Assembly (NCBI GenBank): GCA_040755055.1
Contig: JBFMBS010000011.1
Coordinates: 49,964-113,963 of the forward strand
From: DYJK01 sp040755055
Lineage (GTDB): Bacteria; Bacteroidota; Ignavibacteria; Ignavibacteriales; Melioribacteraceae
DNA: 64,000 bases
Direction of reading: 5' to 3'
Shown here piece by piece: positions 34,106 to 42,560 of the stretch; positions within the stretch are counted from its first letter, which is position 1; every line of letters starts with the position of its first letter. The position numbers and the translations under genes are program-made. The notes beneath the pieces were generated by a model. The model did not search any database, had not been told where the DNA came from, and saw only the letters and a list, made by a program, of their open reading frames with translations.

Positions 34106-34978
34106 ATGAAACATTTCAAATTAGCAGAAGCAAAAAAATCAATAAAAAGTTTTTTTATAACTGCTTTCACACTCTTTATTATCACTTCTTCTTTCATTCA
34201 GGGTTCGCGCGTTCCGACTCCTTCAATGGAAAAAACAATTTTGACCGGCGATTACACATTGATAAACAAACTTGCATATAACTTAACTACTCCGCGGAAT
34301 ATTCCATTTACAAACATCGAACTGCCTCATATTGAATTGTTAAAATGGGGCGGTCCGCAGAGGAACGATATAGTTGTTTTTGAGTTTCCCGGCAACCGCG
34401 ATGAAATCAAGAACCGGTCAATAGATAATTACGTAAAAAGGTGCGTCGGAGTTCCCGGCGACACAATAGAAATAATTGACCGCGTGGTTTATATAAACGG
34501 AAAAGAATTTAATATACCGGCTCACATTCAATATCTGCGTTTGCAGAGCTACCCGGAAGAATTGGTTGAACACAATATTTTCCCAAAAGGAAAAAGTTGG
34601 AATTCGGATAACTACGGTCCCTTGGTAATTCCGAAAAAGAATGACGTAATTAATTTAACCCCGAAAAATATTAGTCAATGGGAAACTTTTATTAACCGTG
34701 AATACGGAAAAGACGTTGTTGATATAGTAAACGATAAAATTATTATTGACGGTAAAGAAGCAAATAGTTACAAAGTGACCGATGATTATTTTTTTATGAT
34801 GGGCGACAACCGCGATAACAGTCTTGATAGCCGCTATTGGGGATTTGTTCCGCGACGAAATGTTATCGGCCAACCGGTGTTAGTCTATTTTTCATGGAAC
34901 AGCGATTTGCCCTGGTATGATATTCCCGGATTAATTTCTTCTATTCGATTAGATAGAATTGGAAAATTATTGCAATAA
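34106..34978 (+). CDS. lepB: Signal peptidase I
   Basis: This 290-residue type I signal peptidase has an N-terminal membrane anchor at about residues 15-32 ('FFITAFTLFIITSSFIQG'), catalytic Ser40 in 'VPTPSMEKTI', catalytic Lys111 in 'NYVKRCVGVPGD', and box E 'MMGDNRDNSLDSRYWGFVP'. It removes signal peptides from exported proteins at the periplasmic face, and so serves the many exported proteins in this window. A beta-rich insertion sits between boxes D and E ('YLRLQSYPEELVEHNIFPKG ...'), often seen in Bacteroidota. It is divergent from the PLP enzyme gene; AAGTTGAGG lies upstream of the ATG. Confidence 0.95.
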   Translation: MKHFKLAEAKKSIKSFFITAFTLFIITSSFIQGSRVPTPSMEKTILTGDYTLINKLAYNLTTPRNIPFTNIELPHIELLKWGGPQRNDIVVFEFPGNRDEIKNRSIDNYVKRCVGVPGDTIEIIDRVVYINGKEFNIPAHIQYLRLQSYPEELVEHNIFPKGKSWNSDNYGPLVIPKKNDVINLTPKNISQWETFINREYGKDVVDIVNDKIIIDGKEANSYKVTDDYFFMMGDNRDNSLDSRYWGFVPRRNVIGQPVLVYFSWNSDLPWYDIPGLISSIRLDRIGKLLQ

Positions 34979-34995
34979 CATTATTCGGTTATAGA

Positions 34996-35937
34996 TTATT
35001 CATATTTCAAGCCGGTGAAATCCCAAATATATTTGGGTGCTTCGGGTTCGATGCCGAAAAAATCTTTTCCTTTCCCTTGTGTAATTGCCCACCGGTGTAT
35101 CCACGAAATACCGCTGTTCTTAATAAATTTATCTTCGGATTGATATGCTTCGTCTTTCAGCACTTCATCAAGAGAAACAAACTCATAATTTTTTTCGCGA
35201 ATCATGTTACAAAGTTCATCATAATACTCGGCATTCATCGGGTTTGCGTGAATTAATAATATGTGAGAAATATTCCTACCGAACAACGCTTTGGATTGTT
35301 CTTGCCAGTATTCTAGCTTATCACGCATATAGTTGATATAATCTTCGCCGATCTTTTTCATTAATGTGAAATCATGCTGGTTGAATGCCTTGTCGTAAGC
35401 AAAAGAAAAAGCCCACTCTGAATTATCAATCGTAACCGGTGCAATTTCATATCCATGTTCTTTTAAAAAATCATTTATTTCCCCTTTCACTTCTAGCGAC
35501 AGCCCGGTTTGCAAATACGGATGCCGAAAATATTTAAGCTGTTTGCCCGAAGTCTCAAGCAATTTTCTCAACACTTGCTCACCGTTAATAATATCTTGTT
35601 TGTACTCTTCAACCGGAATTTTGTTGGCACTCTTATGTGCAAAGGTGTGATTGCCCAAATCGAATCCGGCATCTATCCATTTTCTTAACAATTCAACTTT
35701 TGATTCGTCCAGTGTACTATCTGTATAAAGTTTGTATCCGTTCACAAACCCGATTATCGGCGCGTGTTGGTCCTTCAGATTCTCTATTAATTTGTCGGTT
35801 ATTTCTTGATAATAATTCTTTTCATAATAAGGAATTCTCGAAAGAGGAAGGTCGTCAATTGTAACACTAATTTTATTCTGTGATTGAATCAGCGTAAAAT
35901 TTAAAATCAGCAGCGAGAGGGAAAGAAATTTTTTCAA
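34996..35937 (-). CDS. Secreted polysaccharide deacetylase
   Basis: This 313-residue protein has a signal peptide ('LSLSLLILNFTLIQSQ') and a NodB-type deacetylase domain: TIDD (Asp28, Asp29), the metal pair in 'NHTFAHKS' (His97, His101), 'FRHPYLQTG' and 'HILLIHANPMNAEY' near the C-terminus. Members remove N- or O-acetyl groups from cell-wall or extracellular glycans using Zn2+ or similar. The polymer it acts on cannot be told from the sequence. It ends 17 bp from the convergent lepB gene, and its start is about 35 bp after the amidohydrolase gene on the same strand, so those two may be co-transcribed. Confidence 0.92.
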   Translation of the reverse strand: MKKFLSLSLLILNFTLIQSQNKISVTIDDLPLSRIPYYEKNYYQEITDKLIENLKDQHAPIIGFVNGYKLYTDSTLDESKVELLRKWIDAGFDLGNHTFAHKSANKIPVEEYKQDIINGEQVLRKLLETSGKQLKYFRHPYLQTGLSLEVKGEINDFLKEHGYEIAPVTIDNSEWAFSFAYDKAFNQHDFTLMKKIGEDYINYMRDKLEYWQEQSKALFGRNISHILLIHANPMNAEYYDELCNMIREKNYEFVSLDEVLKDEAYQSEDKFIKNSGISWIHRWAITQGKGKDFFGIEPEAPKYIWDFTGLKYE

Positions 35938-35971
35938 TGTGTTCTCCTTTTTATGATGTAGAAATAGCCGG

Positions 35972-37672
35972 CTACTTTGTATTGTACAGAATTTTTCCGC
36001 CTACTATTGTGTACAAAACTTTTGTGTGCAAAATATCTTCGTCGGAACAATTCAGCAAATCGTTTGAGAGTACAACAATGTCGGCAAGTTTACCGGGCGT
36101 AATTGTTCCCTTTATATTTTCTTCGAATGCTGCATATGCACCGTTGATCGTATATGACTTAATCGCTTCTTCTCGCGTCATCTTTTGATTAGAATAGAAT
36201 TCCGTTCCATCTGCAAGCTTTCTTGTAACCGACGCGTAAAAACATTTTACCGGGTCAACATCTTCAACCGGTGAATCGGTTCCGTTGCAAATAATTGCGC
36301 CGCTGTCGATCAATTTTCTCCAAACATACGCGCCTTCTTCCGCACGTTCATTCCCAATTCGTTCCGGTACAAATGTCGCATCGCTTGTACAATGGACTCC
36401 TTGCATAGCGGCAATAACTCCAAGTTTCGAAAACCTTGGAATATCTTGTGCGGATAAATGCTGCGCGTGTTCAATCCGCCACCGCAGATTTTTCTTTCCG
36501 TTAAAAATTTCTTCGTAAAGATTTAAAACTTCGCGGTTGCCTCTATCACCGATTGCGTGTGTGCAGATTTGAAATCCATTATTCACCGCCAGTTTGTATA
36601 TCTCTTCAAGTTCACTTAAGGAAGTAACGTTGGACCCATAATGTTCCGGCAAATCATTATATGGTTCAAGCATCCAAGCACCACGGGAACCGAGTGCGCC
36701 GTCAACATATTGTTTTATCGAACGAACTGTTAAATGATTATTCCCATAGCCAATCAGTTTATAACTTTCATGTTTTTCTTTCATCAAATGCAAGGAATCA
36801 CCAATCATTACATATAAACGAATCGGGATTTTATTTGAGTCTGCAAGTTCTTTCATCAGATCAATAATCTCAAATGTTTCGCCGGCATCAACAAAGGTTG
36901 TGATCCCTTTCTTCAAGCATTCTTCTGAAGCGAGTTGAATTTGCCGGACATAATCTGCCCGTATTTTTTTAGGTGATCTTTTCAATAAATATTCATCATA
37001 AATTTTTCTGATAAGATTTTCTGCATTCTCTGTGAAGACACCTATTGCTTCGCCAAGCGAATCGCGTACAATTATTCCGCCTTCCGGATCGGGAGTTGAT
37101 TTGGTTATTCCGGCAAGCTGCATTGCTTTAGCATTGGCAAAAATAGCATGTCCGCTCGCGTGTGATAGCATTACCGGGTTATTGGGCACTGCCCCACTTA
37201 AGACGGTATGAACCGGGTATCCATCAACATTGGGAAACGGTACCGGATTAAATTTTTCTTGATGCCATCCTCTGCCGATGATCCATTGTCCCGGCATCGA
37301 ATTCTCGGCTGCTTTTGCAACTATTGTAATTACTTCATCCCAGTTTTTAGCGTCGCGTAAATCCAAAATCTGTTTTAAGTTTCCGAGCCCGAGAAAATGT
37401 GCATGACTTTCGACGAAGCCGGGCATCACAAATTTTCCATCGAGATCGATTACTTCCGTTGAATCGTCAACGAAGTTTTTTATCTCTTCATTTGTACCGC
37501 ACGATAGTATTTTTCCATCTTTTATCGCTATTGCTTCGGCACGCGGTATCGAGTCATCCAAGGTATATATGTTACCGTTTGTTAAAACCATGTCGGCTGG
37601 ATTTTTCACTTCTTTTCCTCCGCATGTTGTAATAATAAATACAGACAAAACAATGATAAAAATATTCTTCAT
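35972..37672 (-). CDS. YtcJ-type amidohydrolase, lipoprotein
   Basis: This 566-residue amidohydrolase-superfamily protein is of the YtcJ-like (amidohydrolase 3) group. It has a lipoprotein signal ('SVFIITTC', Cys17), the metal-binding HxH at H90/H92 ('GFVESHAHFLGLG'), 'ICTHAIGDRGNREVLNLYEE' for a third His, 'RIEHAQHLSAQDIPRF', and 'ICNGTDSPVEDVDPVKCFY' for the metal Asp. Such enzymes hydrolyse amide or ester bonds of small molecules; the substrate is unknown. The lipid anchor places it in the envelope. It is on the minus strand, immediately before the deacetylase gene. Confidence 0.92.
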   Translation of the reverse strand: MKNIFIIVLSVFIITTCGGKEVKNPADMVLTNGNIYTLDDSIPRAEAIAIKDGKILSCGTNEEIKNFVDDSTEVIDLDGKFVMPGFVESHAHFLGLGNLKQILDLRDAKNWDEVITIVAKAAENSMPGQWIIGRGWHQEKFNPVPFPNVDGYPVHTVLSGAVPNNPVMLSHASGHAIFANAKAMQLAGITKSTPDPEGGIIVRDSLGEAIGVFTENAENLIRKIYDEYLLKRSPKKIRADYVRQIQLASEECLKKGITTFVDAGETFEIIDLMKELADSNKIPIRLYVMIGDSLHLMKEKHESYKLIGYGNNHLTVRSIKQYVDGALGSRGAWMLEPYNDLPEHYGSNVTSLSELEEIYKLAVNNGFQICTHAIGDRGNREVLNLYEEIFNGKKNLRWRIEHAQHLSAQDIPRFSKLGVIAAMQGVHCTSDATFVPERIGNERAEEGAYVWRKLIDSGAIICNGTDSPVEDVDPVKCFYASVTRKLADGTEFYSNQKMTREEAIKSYTINGAYAAFEENIKGTITPGKLADIVVLSNDLLNCSDEDILHTKVLYTIVGGKILYNTK

Positions 37673-37773
37673 AAGATTAACCCTGAAAATTTGTAAATGA
37701 CAAAGCTTGGAACTGCGAAAAGCATAATTAGATTTTCAGTCTGTTCTCATTCCTCTTACTATACACTATAAAT

Positions 37774-38649
37774 CTATTTTCTATTTACTAAAACTATTCC
37801 TCCTATTATTATCAAACCGCTCAATATAGTAAGCAAAGTAATTTGCTCGTTAAGAATAAAACGCGCTGCAAAGACTGTAACAAACGGTTCTATATATAAA
37901 AACGCACCGACTTGTGATGCTTTCATCTCATTCATAGCTTGTGCCCATAAAACATATGCAATGCCCGAACAGAAAAAACCCAGAAAAAATATTGCCAGCC
38001 AACTTTCCAGAGACAAATTTAAAACTGCATTTATGTTCGTATCATTTATAGTAAACGGTGCTATTAAAATTGACATCGTTACAAATAGAAACAAGATTGT
38101 CATTAACGGAGAATAATTAATCGTTACTTTTTTCCCGACCAATGAATAGATACTCCATGTAAATGCGCTTCCCAGTACAAGAAAATCTCCCTTGTTAGAA
38201 ATAAAATCTATCGTCATTAAGTTTCCCTTGCTAACCAGCAGCAGCAACCCGACAAAAGAAATAATAATTCCTATTGATTGAATAAGTGAAATTCTCTCTT
38301 TAAAAAATATTAAACCAAGTATTCCCATAAAAACCGGCGTAATACCGATTATCCAGCCGGTATTTGTAGCAGTAGTAAATTGCAAGCCGGTTACTTGTAT
38401 TCCTAAATGAATAGAAGCAATTAGTGCAAGTATCAATATTCCTAGTTGGTCTTTTAAACTTACTTTAAAACTTCTCTTCTGTTTAAGTGCAATAAAAACT
38501 AACAATGATATACCCAGCAGCTGTCTTATCAAAATTATTACCAGCGGTTGCAGTTCCTTTAAGGCAATTTTAGTTGCTATAAAAGAAGCGCCCCACAGAA
38601 TAACCGAAAGCAATGGTTTCCAGAAATGAACTGTTTTTATATTCAGCAA
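37774..38649 (-). CDS. EamA/DMT-family transporter
   Basis: This 291-residue protein has ten hydrophobic segments in two EamA repeats. The first has 'LLSVILWGASFIATKIALKELQPLVIILIRQL'; the second begins near 'GDFLVLGSAFTWSIYSLVGKKV'. 'GAFLYIEPFVTVFAARFILNE' is the family landmark in TM9. It belongs to the drug/metabolite transporter superfamily and probably exports small metabolites or amino acids; the substrate is not predictable. It stands alone, divergent from the acetyltransferase gene. Confidence 0.92.
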   Translation of the reverse strand: MLNIKTVHFWKPLLSVILWGASFIATKIALKELQPLVIILIRQLLGISLLVFIALKQKRSFKVSLKDQLGILILALIASIHLGIQVTGLQFTTATNTGWIIGITPVFMGILGLIFFKERISLIQSIGIIISFVGLLLLVSKGNLMTIDFISNKGDFLVLGSAFTWSIYSLVGKKVTINYSPLMTILFLFVTMSILIAPFTINDTNINAVLNLSLESWLAIFFLGFFCSGIAYVLWAQAMNEMKASQVGAFLYIEPFVTVFAARFILNEQITLLTILSGLIIIGGIVLVNRK

Positions 38650-38807
38650 ACCCTCTAAAATTATTGGAGTGAAAATCCGAAATCAGCTCAATTAAATCCA
38701 AAATAAATTTTCATAATCGATTTGCAAAAAGATATCTTTGCAGAGGATGATTTCAATACTTTCTCATCCCATTAGTAAATAACTATTGCAAAGTGCCGGG
38801 GTTAACA

Positions 38808-39929
38808 ATGAGTGTTGTTATCAAAGAAGTTAAAACAAACCAGGAGCTGATGAAATTCATCAAATTTCCTCTTAAACATTACGCCGGCAATAAATACTGG
38901 ATTCCACCTTTGATAATGGATGAGAAGAGAAACTTATGTAAAGATAAAAATCCGGCTTTCGATTTCTGCGAAGCATCTTACTGGCTCGCATATAAAAACG
39001 GAAATATTGTTGGAAGAATCGCCGGTATTATTAACAAACGCTTTAATGAAAAAGTTGGAAAAAATTTTGCACGATTTGGCTATCTAGAATTTACCGATGA
39101 CGAAGACGTATCGGCTGAATTGATCGGAACTGCTGAAAATTGGGCAAAAGAAAAGGGTGCTCAATCCATACACGGACCATTAGGATTTACCGATATGGAT
39201 CCGGAAGGTATGCTAATAGAAGGATTTGAAGAGCTTGGCACCATCGCAACAATTTATAATTATTCATATTACCCGGCACATATCGAAAAACTCGGTTATA
39301 CAAAAGATATTGATTGGCTGGAATATGAGCTTGTTCCGGGTCAAGACGTCCCGGAAAAAATTGGACGCATTGCAGATGCAGTAAGGGAGCGTTATCATTT
39401 AAGAACTCTCAATGTTAAAAAACCAAAAGAACTGCTTCCGTATGCTTACCAGATTTTCGATGTACTAAATATGGCTTACTCGGATATTTATGGTTTTGTT
39501 CAGCTTACACAAAAGCAAATTGATCTTTACGTTAAACAGTATTTTGGTTTTATAAAACCGGATTATGTTCCGGTAGTAGTTGATGAAAACAATAAAGTTA
39601 TTGCTTTTGGTATTACAATGCCCTCCCTTTCGGAGGCATTCCAAAAATGTAAAGGAAGATTATTTCCTTTCGGAGTTCTTCACATACTAAAAGCTATGAA
39701 AGACAACCGCCGCGCTGATCTTTATCTTACCGGTGTTCGCCCCGATTACCAGGATAAGGGTGTAAATGCCATTTTGATGTGTGAGACAAATAAAATTTTC
39801 AAGAAATACAACGTAACAAAAGTCGAATCAAATCCGGAATTAGAAACGAATTCGAAAGTTCAGGCACAGTGGCGCTTTTTCGAAAAAAGGCAGCACAAAC
39901 GAAGACGTTGTTTTGTTAAGGAGTTGTAA
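38808..39929 (+). CDS. GNAT-like acyltransferase family protein
   Basis: This protein of about 373 residues resembles the N-acetyltransferase (GNAT) type of uncharacterised proteins that start 'FIKFPLKHYAGNKYWIPPL' and carry 'RIAGIINKRFNEKVGKNFARFGYLEF'. A second half has 'VIAFGITMPSLSEAFQK' and 'LTGVRPDYQDKGVNAILMCETNKIFKKY', which looks like the acetyl-CoA-binding strand-helix of a GNAT. The substrate is unknown. I use the ATG at 38808, behind a GGGG element, instead of an in-frame GTG at 38793. It is monocistronic, convergent with truA. Confidence 0.82.
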   Translation: MSVVIKEVKTNQELMKFIKFPLKHYAGNKYWIPPLIMDEKRNLCKDKNPAFDFCEASYWLAYKNGNIVGRIAGIINKRFNEKVGKNFARFGYLEFTDDEDVSAELIGTAENWAKEKGAQSIHGPLGFTDMDPEGMLIEGFEELGTIATIYNYSYYPAHIEKLGYTKDIDWLEYELVPGQDVPEKIGRIADAVRERYHLRTLNVKKPKELLPYAYQIFDVLNMAYSDIYGFVQLTQKQIDLYVKQYFGFIKPDYVPVVVDENNKVIAFGITMPSLSEAFQKCKGRLFPFGVLHILKAMKDNRRADLYLTGVRPDYQDKGVNAILMCETNKIFKKYNVTKVESNPELETNSKVQAQWRFFEKRQHKRRRCFVKEL

Positions 39930-39971
39930 ACTGCCGGTTGGGAAGTCAGTGGTATATAATTCAAAAATGAT

Positions 39972-40766
39972 TTATCTAATTTTTCTAAATGAGCCTACTT
40001 TAATCATTCCCATGAAATCTTTGCTCGATCTTTCACCCTCATAAATAACATTTTCTAAAAATAGTCCCGAAGGCGGAGCCGTATATTTTGCCGGTGTCGG
40101 CGAATCATGTTCAAGAAAATATTTCAAATCTTTTTCGGTTAACTTTCCTCTTCCTATTTCCGCCAGCACGCCAACTATTCTACGCACTTGTTTCCACAAA
40201 AAATGTGACCCGACAATTTGTATAAGTATTAAACTTCCTTCTTCTTTCATCTGAACATCTTCTATTAAAACCTTGGTGGATTTTTCTTCATTGTCTTTGT
40301 CGGAGAAAGAAGAGAAATCATGCATTCCAATAAAAAGTTTTGATGCTCTGTTCATCTTCTCAAAACTCAATTCGTCTTTTATCCACCAAACAAACGGTTT
40401 TGCAAAGGCTGTTCTTCTCCGGGATATTTGATATATGTAACTTCTGCTTACCGCATGGTGTCTTGCATGAAATTTTGGATGCACTTTTTCTACCTCAAGA
40501 ATATTTATGTCTGCCGGAAGTTCATCATTAAATTTCATACGGATAATTTCCGGTGCGAGCATTGTTTTCACATCAAGATGCGCTACCTGGCAAAGAGCGT
40601 GAACACCGGCATCGGTTCTGCCTGAACCGTAAATTTCTATTCGTTCGTTCTTGAATATTTTTTCTGCAGCTTCGTACAATTTACCCTGGATTGATTTGCT
40701 GTTCTTTTGCATCTGCCAGCCGCTGTAACGCGTGCCTTCATATTCTATGTAGAGTTTAAAGCGCAA
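39972..40766 (-). CDS. truA: tRNA pseudouridine(38-40) synthase
   Basis: This 264-residue TruA makes pseudouridine at positions 38-40 of the tRNA anticodon arm. The catalytic Asp52 lies in 'GSGRTDAGVHA'; 'YEGTRYSGWQMQ' at 10-20, 'ARHHAVSRSYIYQISRRRTAF' and 'FLWKQVRRIVGVLAEIGRG' are the remaining family blocks. The length and all motifs are normal. It is a minus-strand gene whose start lies 20 bp from a perfect inverted repeat (40786-40808). Confidence 0.96.
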   Translation of the reverse strand: MRFKLYIEYEGTRYSGWQMQKNSKSIQGKLYEAAEKIFKNERIEIYGSGRTDAGVHALCQVAHLDVKTMLAPEIIRMKFNDELPADINILEVEKVHPKFHARHHAVSRSYIYQISRRRTAFAKPFVWWIKDELSFEKMNRASKLFIGMHDFSSFSDKDNEEKSTKVLIEDVQMKEEGSLILIQIVGSHFLWKQVRRIVGVLAEIGRGKLTEKDLKYFLEHDSPTPAKYTAPPSGLFLENVIYEGERSSKDFMGMIKVGSFRKIR

Positions 40767-40785
40767 TACTATTTTTGCCTCTCCC

Positions 40786-40808
40786 TACCCTCTCCAAAGG
40801 AGAGGGTA
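40786..40808. repeat. TACCCTCTCC inverted repeat
   Basis: TACCCTCTCC, an AAA loop and GGAGAGGGTA form a perfect 10-bp-arm hairpin with no U-run on either side. It lies between the start of truA and the stop of the truncated rhuM-like gene (22 bp from that stop). Such C/T-rich palindromes behave as dispersed repeats in this group; I infer a REP-like element. Confidence 0.6.
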
Positions 40809-40829
40809 AACTATTTTAATACTTATTTA

Positions 40830-41180
40830 TTAATTTGCCCAGATGCGGAACTGAGTACCACGCTTCGATTTAACACGATACCCGACAGAAATAATTACGT
40901 CAAGGTTATAATATTTTGTCTTATAGCGCTTTCCGTCGGCGGCAGTTGTCAAGTATTTCTTGACAACTGAATTTTTTAACAACTCTCCTTCATTAAAGAT
41001 ATTATTTAAATGTAGGCTGATATTTTGTTTAGTATTTTCAAACAATCTAACCATTTGAGCTTGTGTCAGCCAAACAGTTTCTTCTTCCAACTTTACATCA
41101 AACGCTAAACCGCCCCCGGGAGATTTGTAAAGAATTATTTCCCCTTTGGGCGCTTCATTAAAAATATTTTTTGTTTTCAC
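40830..41180 (-). pseudogene. Truncated RhuM-family protein
   Basis: This 116-residue frame matches the N-terminal part of the RhuM (virulence-protein/Fic-neighbour) family: 'GEIILYKSPGGGLAFDVKLEEETVWLTQAQMVRLFENTKQNI' in sense, 'YYNLDVIISVGYRVKSKRGTQFRIWA', then a stop. Complete members continue for roughly 200 more residues after 'FRIWA'. Here the frame ends immediately, and an inverted repeat lies 22 bp beyond. The gene is therefore a fragment, probably from an accessory or mobile region. The remaining part includes the wing-helix-like DNA-binding segment, so a residual role cannot be excluded. Confidence 0.75.
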
Positions 41181-41215
41181 TTCAGGACTTTTGATTTAAC
41201 GTTTAGGCTAATGTA

Positions 41216-41362
41216 CTATCTTAGTCTTTCAATCTTCTTTTCTTGCATAAGTGTTTTTAACAAACCACCTTTTTTTCCTAGGAATCCTTTATTCTTGAAT
41301 ATCTCCTCGGTAGTTATTGTCTTTACCTTTTTACCCTTTGTTTCTTGTACTCTCGTTTTCAT
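41216..41362 (-). CDS. Possible small basic protein
   Basis: This 48-codon frame opens at an ATG at 41360-41362 and ends at TAG, 35 bp before the rhuM-like fragment on the same strand. The predicted product is very basic ('MKTRVQETKGKKVKTITTEE', 'NKGFLGKKGGLLKTLMQEKK'). The KGFLGKKGGLLKTLM pattern looks deliberate rather than random, but there is no clear ribosome site. It could be a small partner of the rhuM-like gene or non-coding. Confidence 0.35.
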   Translation of the reverse strand: MKTRVQETKGKKVKTITTEEIFKNKGFLGKKGGLLKTLMQEKKIERLR

Positions 41363-41435
41363 AACAAAAACTTTTATTGATAGTTAAAATAATGATACCT
41401 ATCTTAAAATTACATAATTGTTAAAGGAATTTGCA

Positions 41436-42050
41436 GTGGGCACAAAAGATCCTCGTGTAGATGCGTACATAGCCCGGTCTAAAGAATTTGCCGTACCGAT
41501 ACTCGAACATTTAAGAGAACTCGCTCACAAGGTTTGTCCCGAAGTAGAAGAAACCATTAAATGGGGAATGCCTTATTTTGATTACAAAGGAATGATGTGC
41601 TGGATGGCTTCATTCAAGCAGCATTGCGTTTTCGGGTTTTGGAAAGCCTCGTTAATGAAAGACAAGAAGTTGATGGCGAATGCAAAATCAGAATCTGCGA
41701 TGGGTCATTTAGGTAGAATAACTTCGCTAAAAGATCTGCCTTCGGACAAAGTTCTTCTATCTTACATAAAAGAGGCGAAACAGCTAAACGACAACAATAT
41801 AAAATTGCCGATAAAACAAATTGCAAAGGAGAGGAAGGAAATAGTTACGCCTGATGATTTCAGAAAGGTGTTAAAGAAAAATAAAGCGGCTTTAAAAGTT
41901 TTTGAAAATTTCAGCCCCTCACATAAACGCGAATACATAGAATGGATCACAGAAGCTAAAACAGAAGAAACGCGCAGTAAAAGAATTACAACTGCAATAG
42001 AGTGGTTGTCCGAAGGAAAGCCGAGAAATTGGAAGTACATGAAAAAATAA
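41436..42050 (+). CDS. YdeI / DUF1801-type protein
   Basis: This protein of about 204 residues has an N-terminal DUF1801 domain ('EFAVPILEHLRELAHKVCPEVEETIKWGMPYFDYKGMMCWMASFKQH') and a C-terminal YdeI/OmpD-associated segment ('VTPDDFRKVLKKNKAALKVFENFSPSHKREYIEWI', 'RSKRITTAIEWLSEGKPRNWKYM'). The family is cytoplasmic and of unknown function, sometimes linked to stress. The start is taken at the GTG at 41436, six bases after AAAGGA, not the in-frame TTG at 41418. It is monocistronic, with the HIT-like gene about 50 bp further on. Confidence 0.87.
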   Translation: MGTKDPRVDAYIARSKEFAVPILEHLRELAHKVCPEVEETIKWGMPYFDYKGMMCWMASFKQHCVFGFWKASLMKDKKLMANAKSESAMGHLGRITSLKDLPSDKVLLSYIKEAKQLNDNNIKLPIKQIAKERKEIVTPDDFRKVLKKNKAALKVFENFSPSHKREYIEWITEAKTEETRSKRITTAIEWLSEGKPRNWKYMKK

Positions 42051-42099
42051 CGACTCCGCCATCTATTCAAAATAATTAATTTGAAACTAGAAAGTTCTC

Positions 42100-42525
42100 A
42101 TGAATAAACTTTTTCCCGATGAACTAGTATTTGAATCGAAACATTTTAATATTCATCACGACTGGGAAGTACCAATACCCGGGTTTTTTATTATTGCACC
42201 AAAACGAACTATTCGCACAATTGATGAGTTTACAGAGGAAGAGGCTATTGAATATATTCTGCTTACCCGGCAGTTGCGAAGGGGAATGAAAGAAATATTA
42301 AACATTCGAGATGTATATTTTTTTCAGAATGAGGATTCAAAGCACAATTTCCATTTATGGGTTTTTCCACGCTTCGACTGGATGGAACGATTCAGCAGAA
42401 AAATTGAATCCGTGAGGCCCATTATAGATTACGCAAAACAGCACTTGCTTGACAAAGAAACTTTTGAACTTGTCCGCAGCTATGTTAAAAAAATGAGAGA
42501 TTATTTCTTGAATCAACTTTATTAA
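42100..42525 (+). CDS. HIT-like nucleotide-binding protein with degenerate active site
   Basis: This 141-residue protein follows the HIT/Ap4A-hydrolase fold: 'FNIHHDWEVPIPGFFIIAPKR' and 'EEEAIEYILLTRQLRRGMKE' in the N-terminal half, then 'FHLWVFPRFDW', which stands where HIT proteins have HxHxHxxP-R. Two of the three histidines are replaced (Asn and Trp), including the nucleophile position, so ordinary hydrolase activity is doubtful. It may bind nucleotides without cleaving them. It is a short stand-alone gene, 35 bp before the adenylate cyclase gene. Confidence 0.7.
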   Translation: MNKLFPDELVFESKHFNIHHDWEVPIPGFFIIAPKRTIRTIDEFTEEEAIEYILLTRQLRRGMKEILNIRDVYFFQNEDSKHNFHLWVFPRFDWMERFSRKIESVRPIIDYAKQHLLDKETFELVRSYVKKMRDYFLNQLY

Positions 42526-42560
42526 TCACGGTTTAAATAACATCACAAAAAAACATTCTT

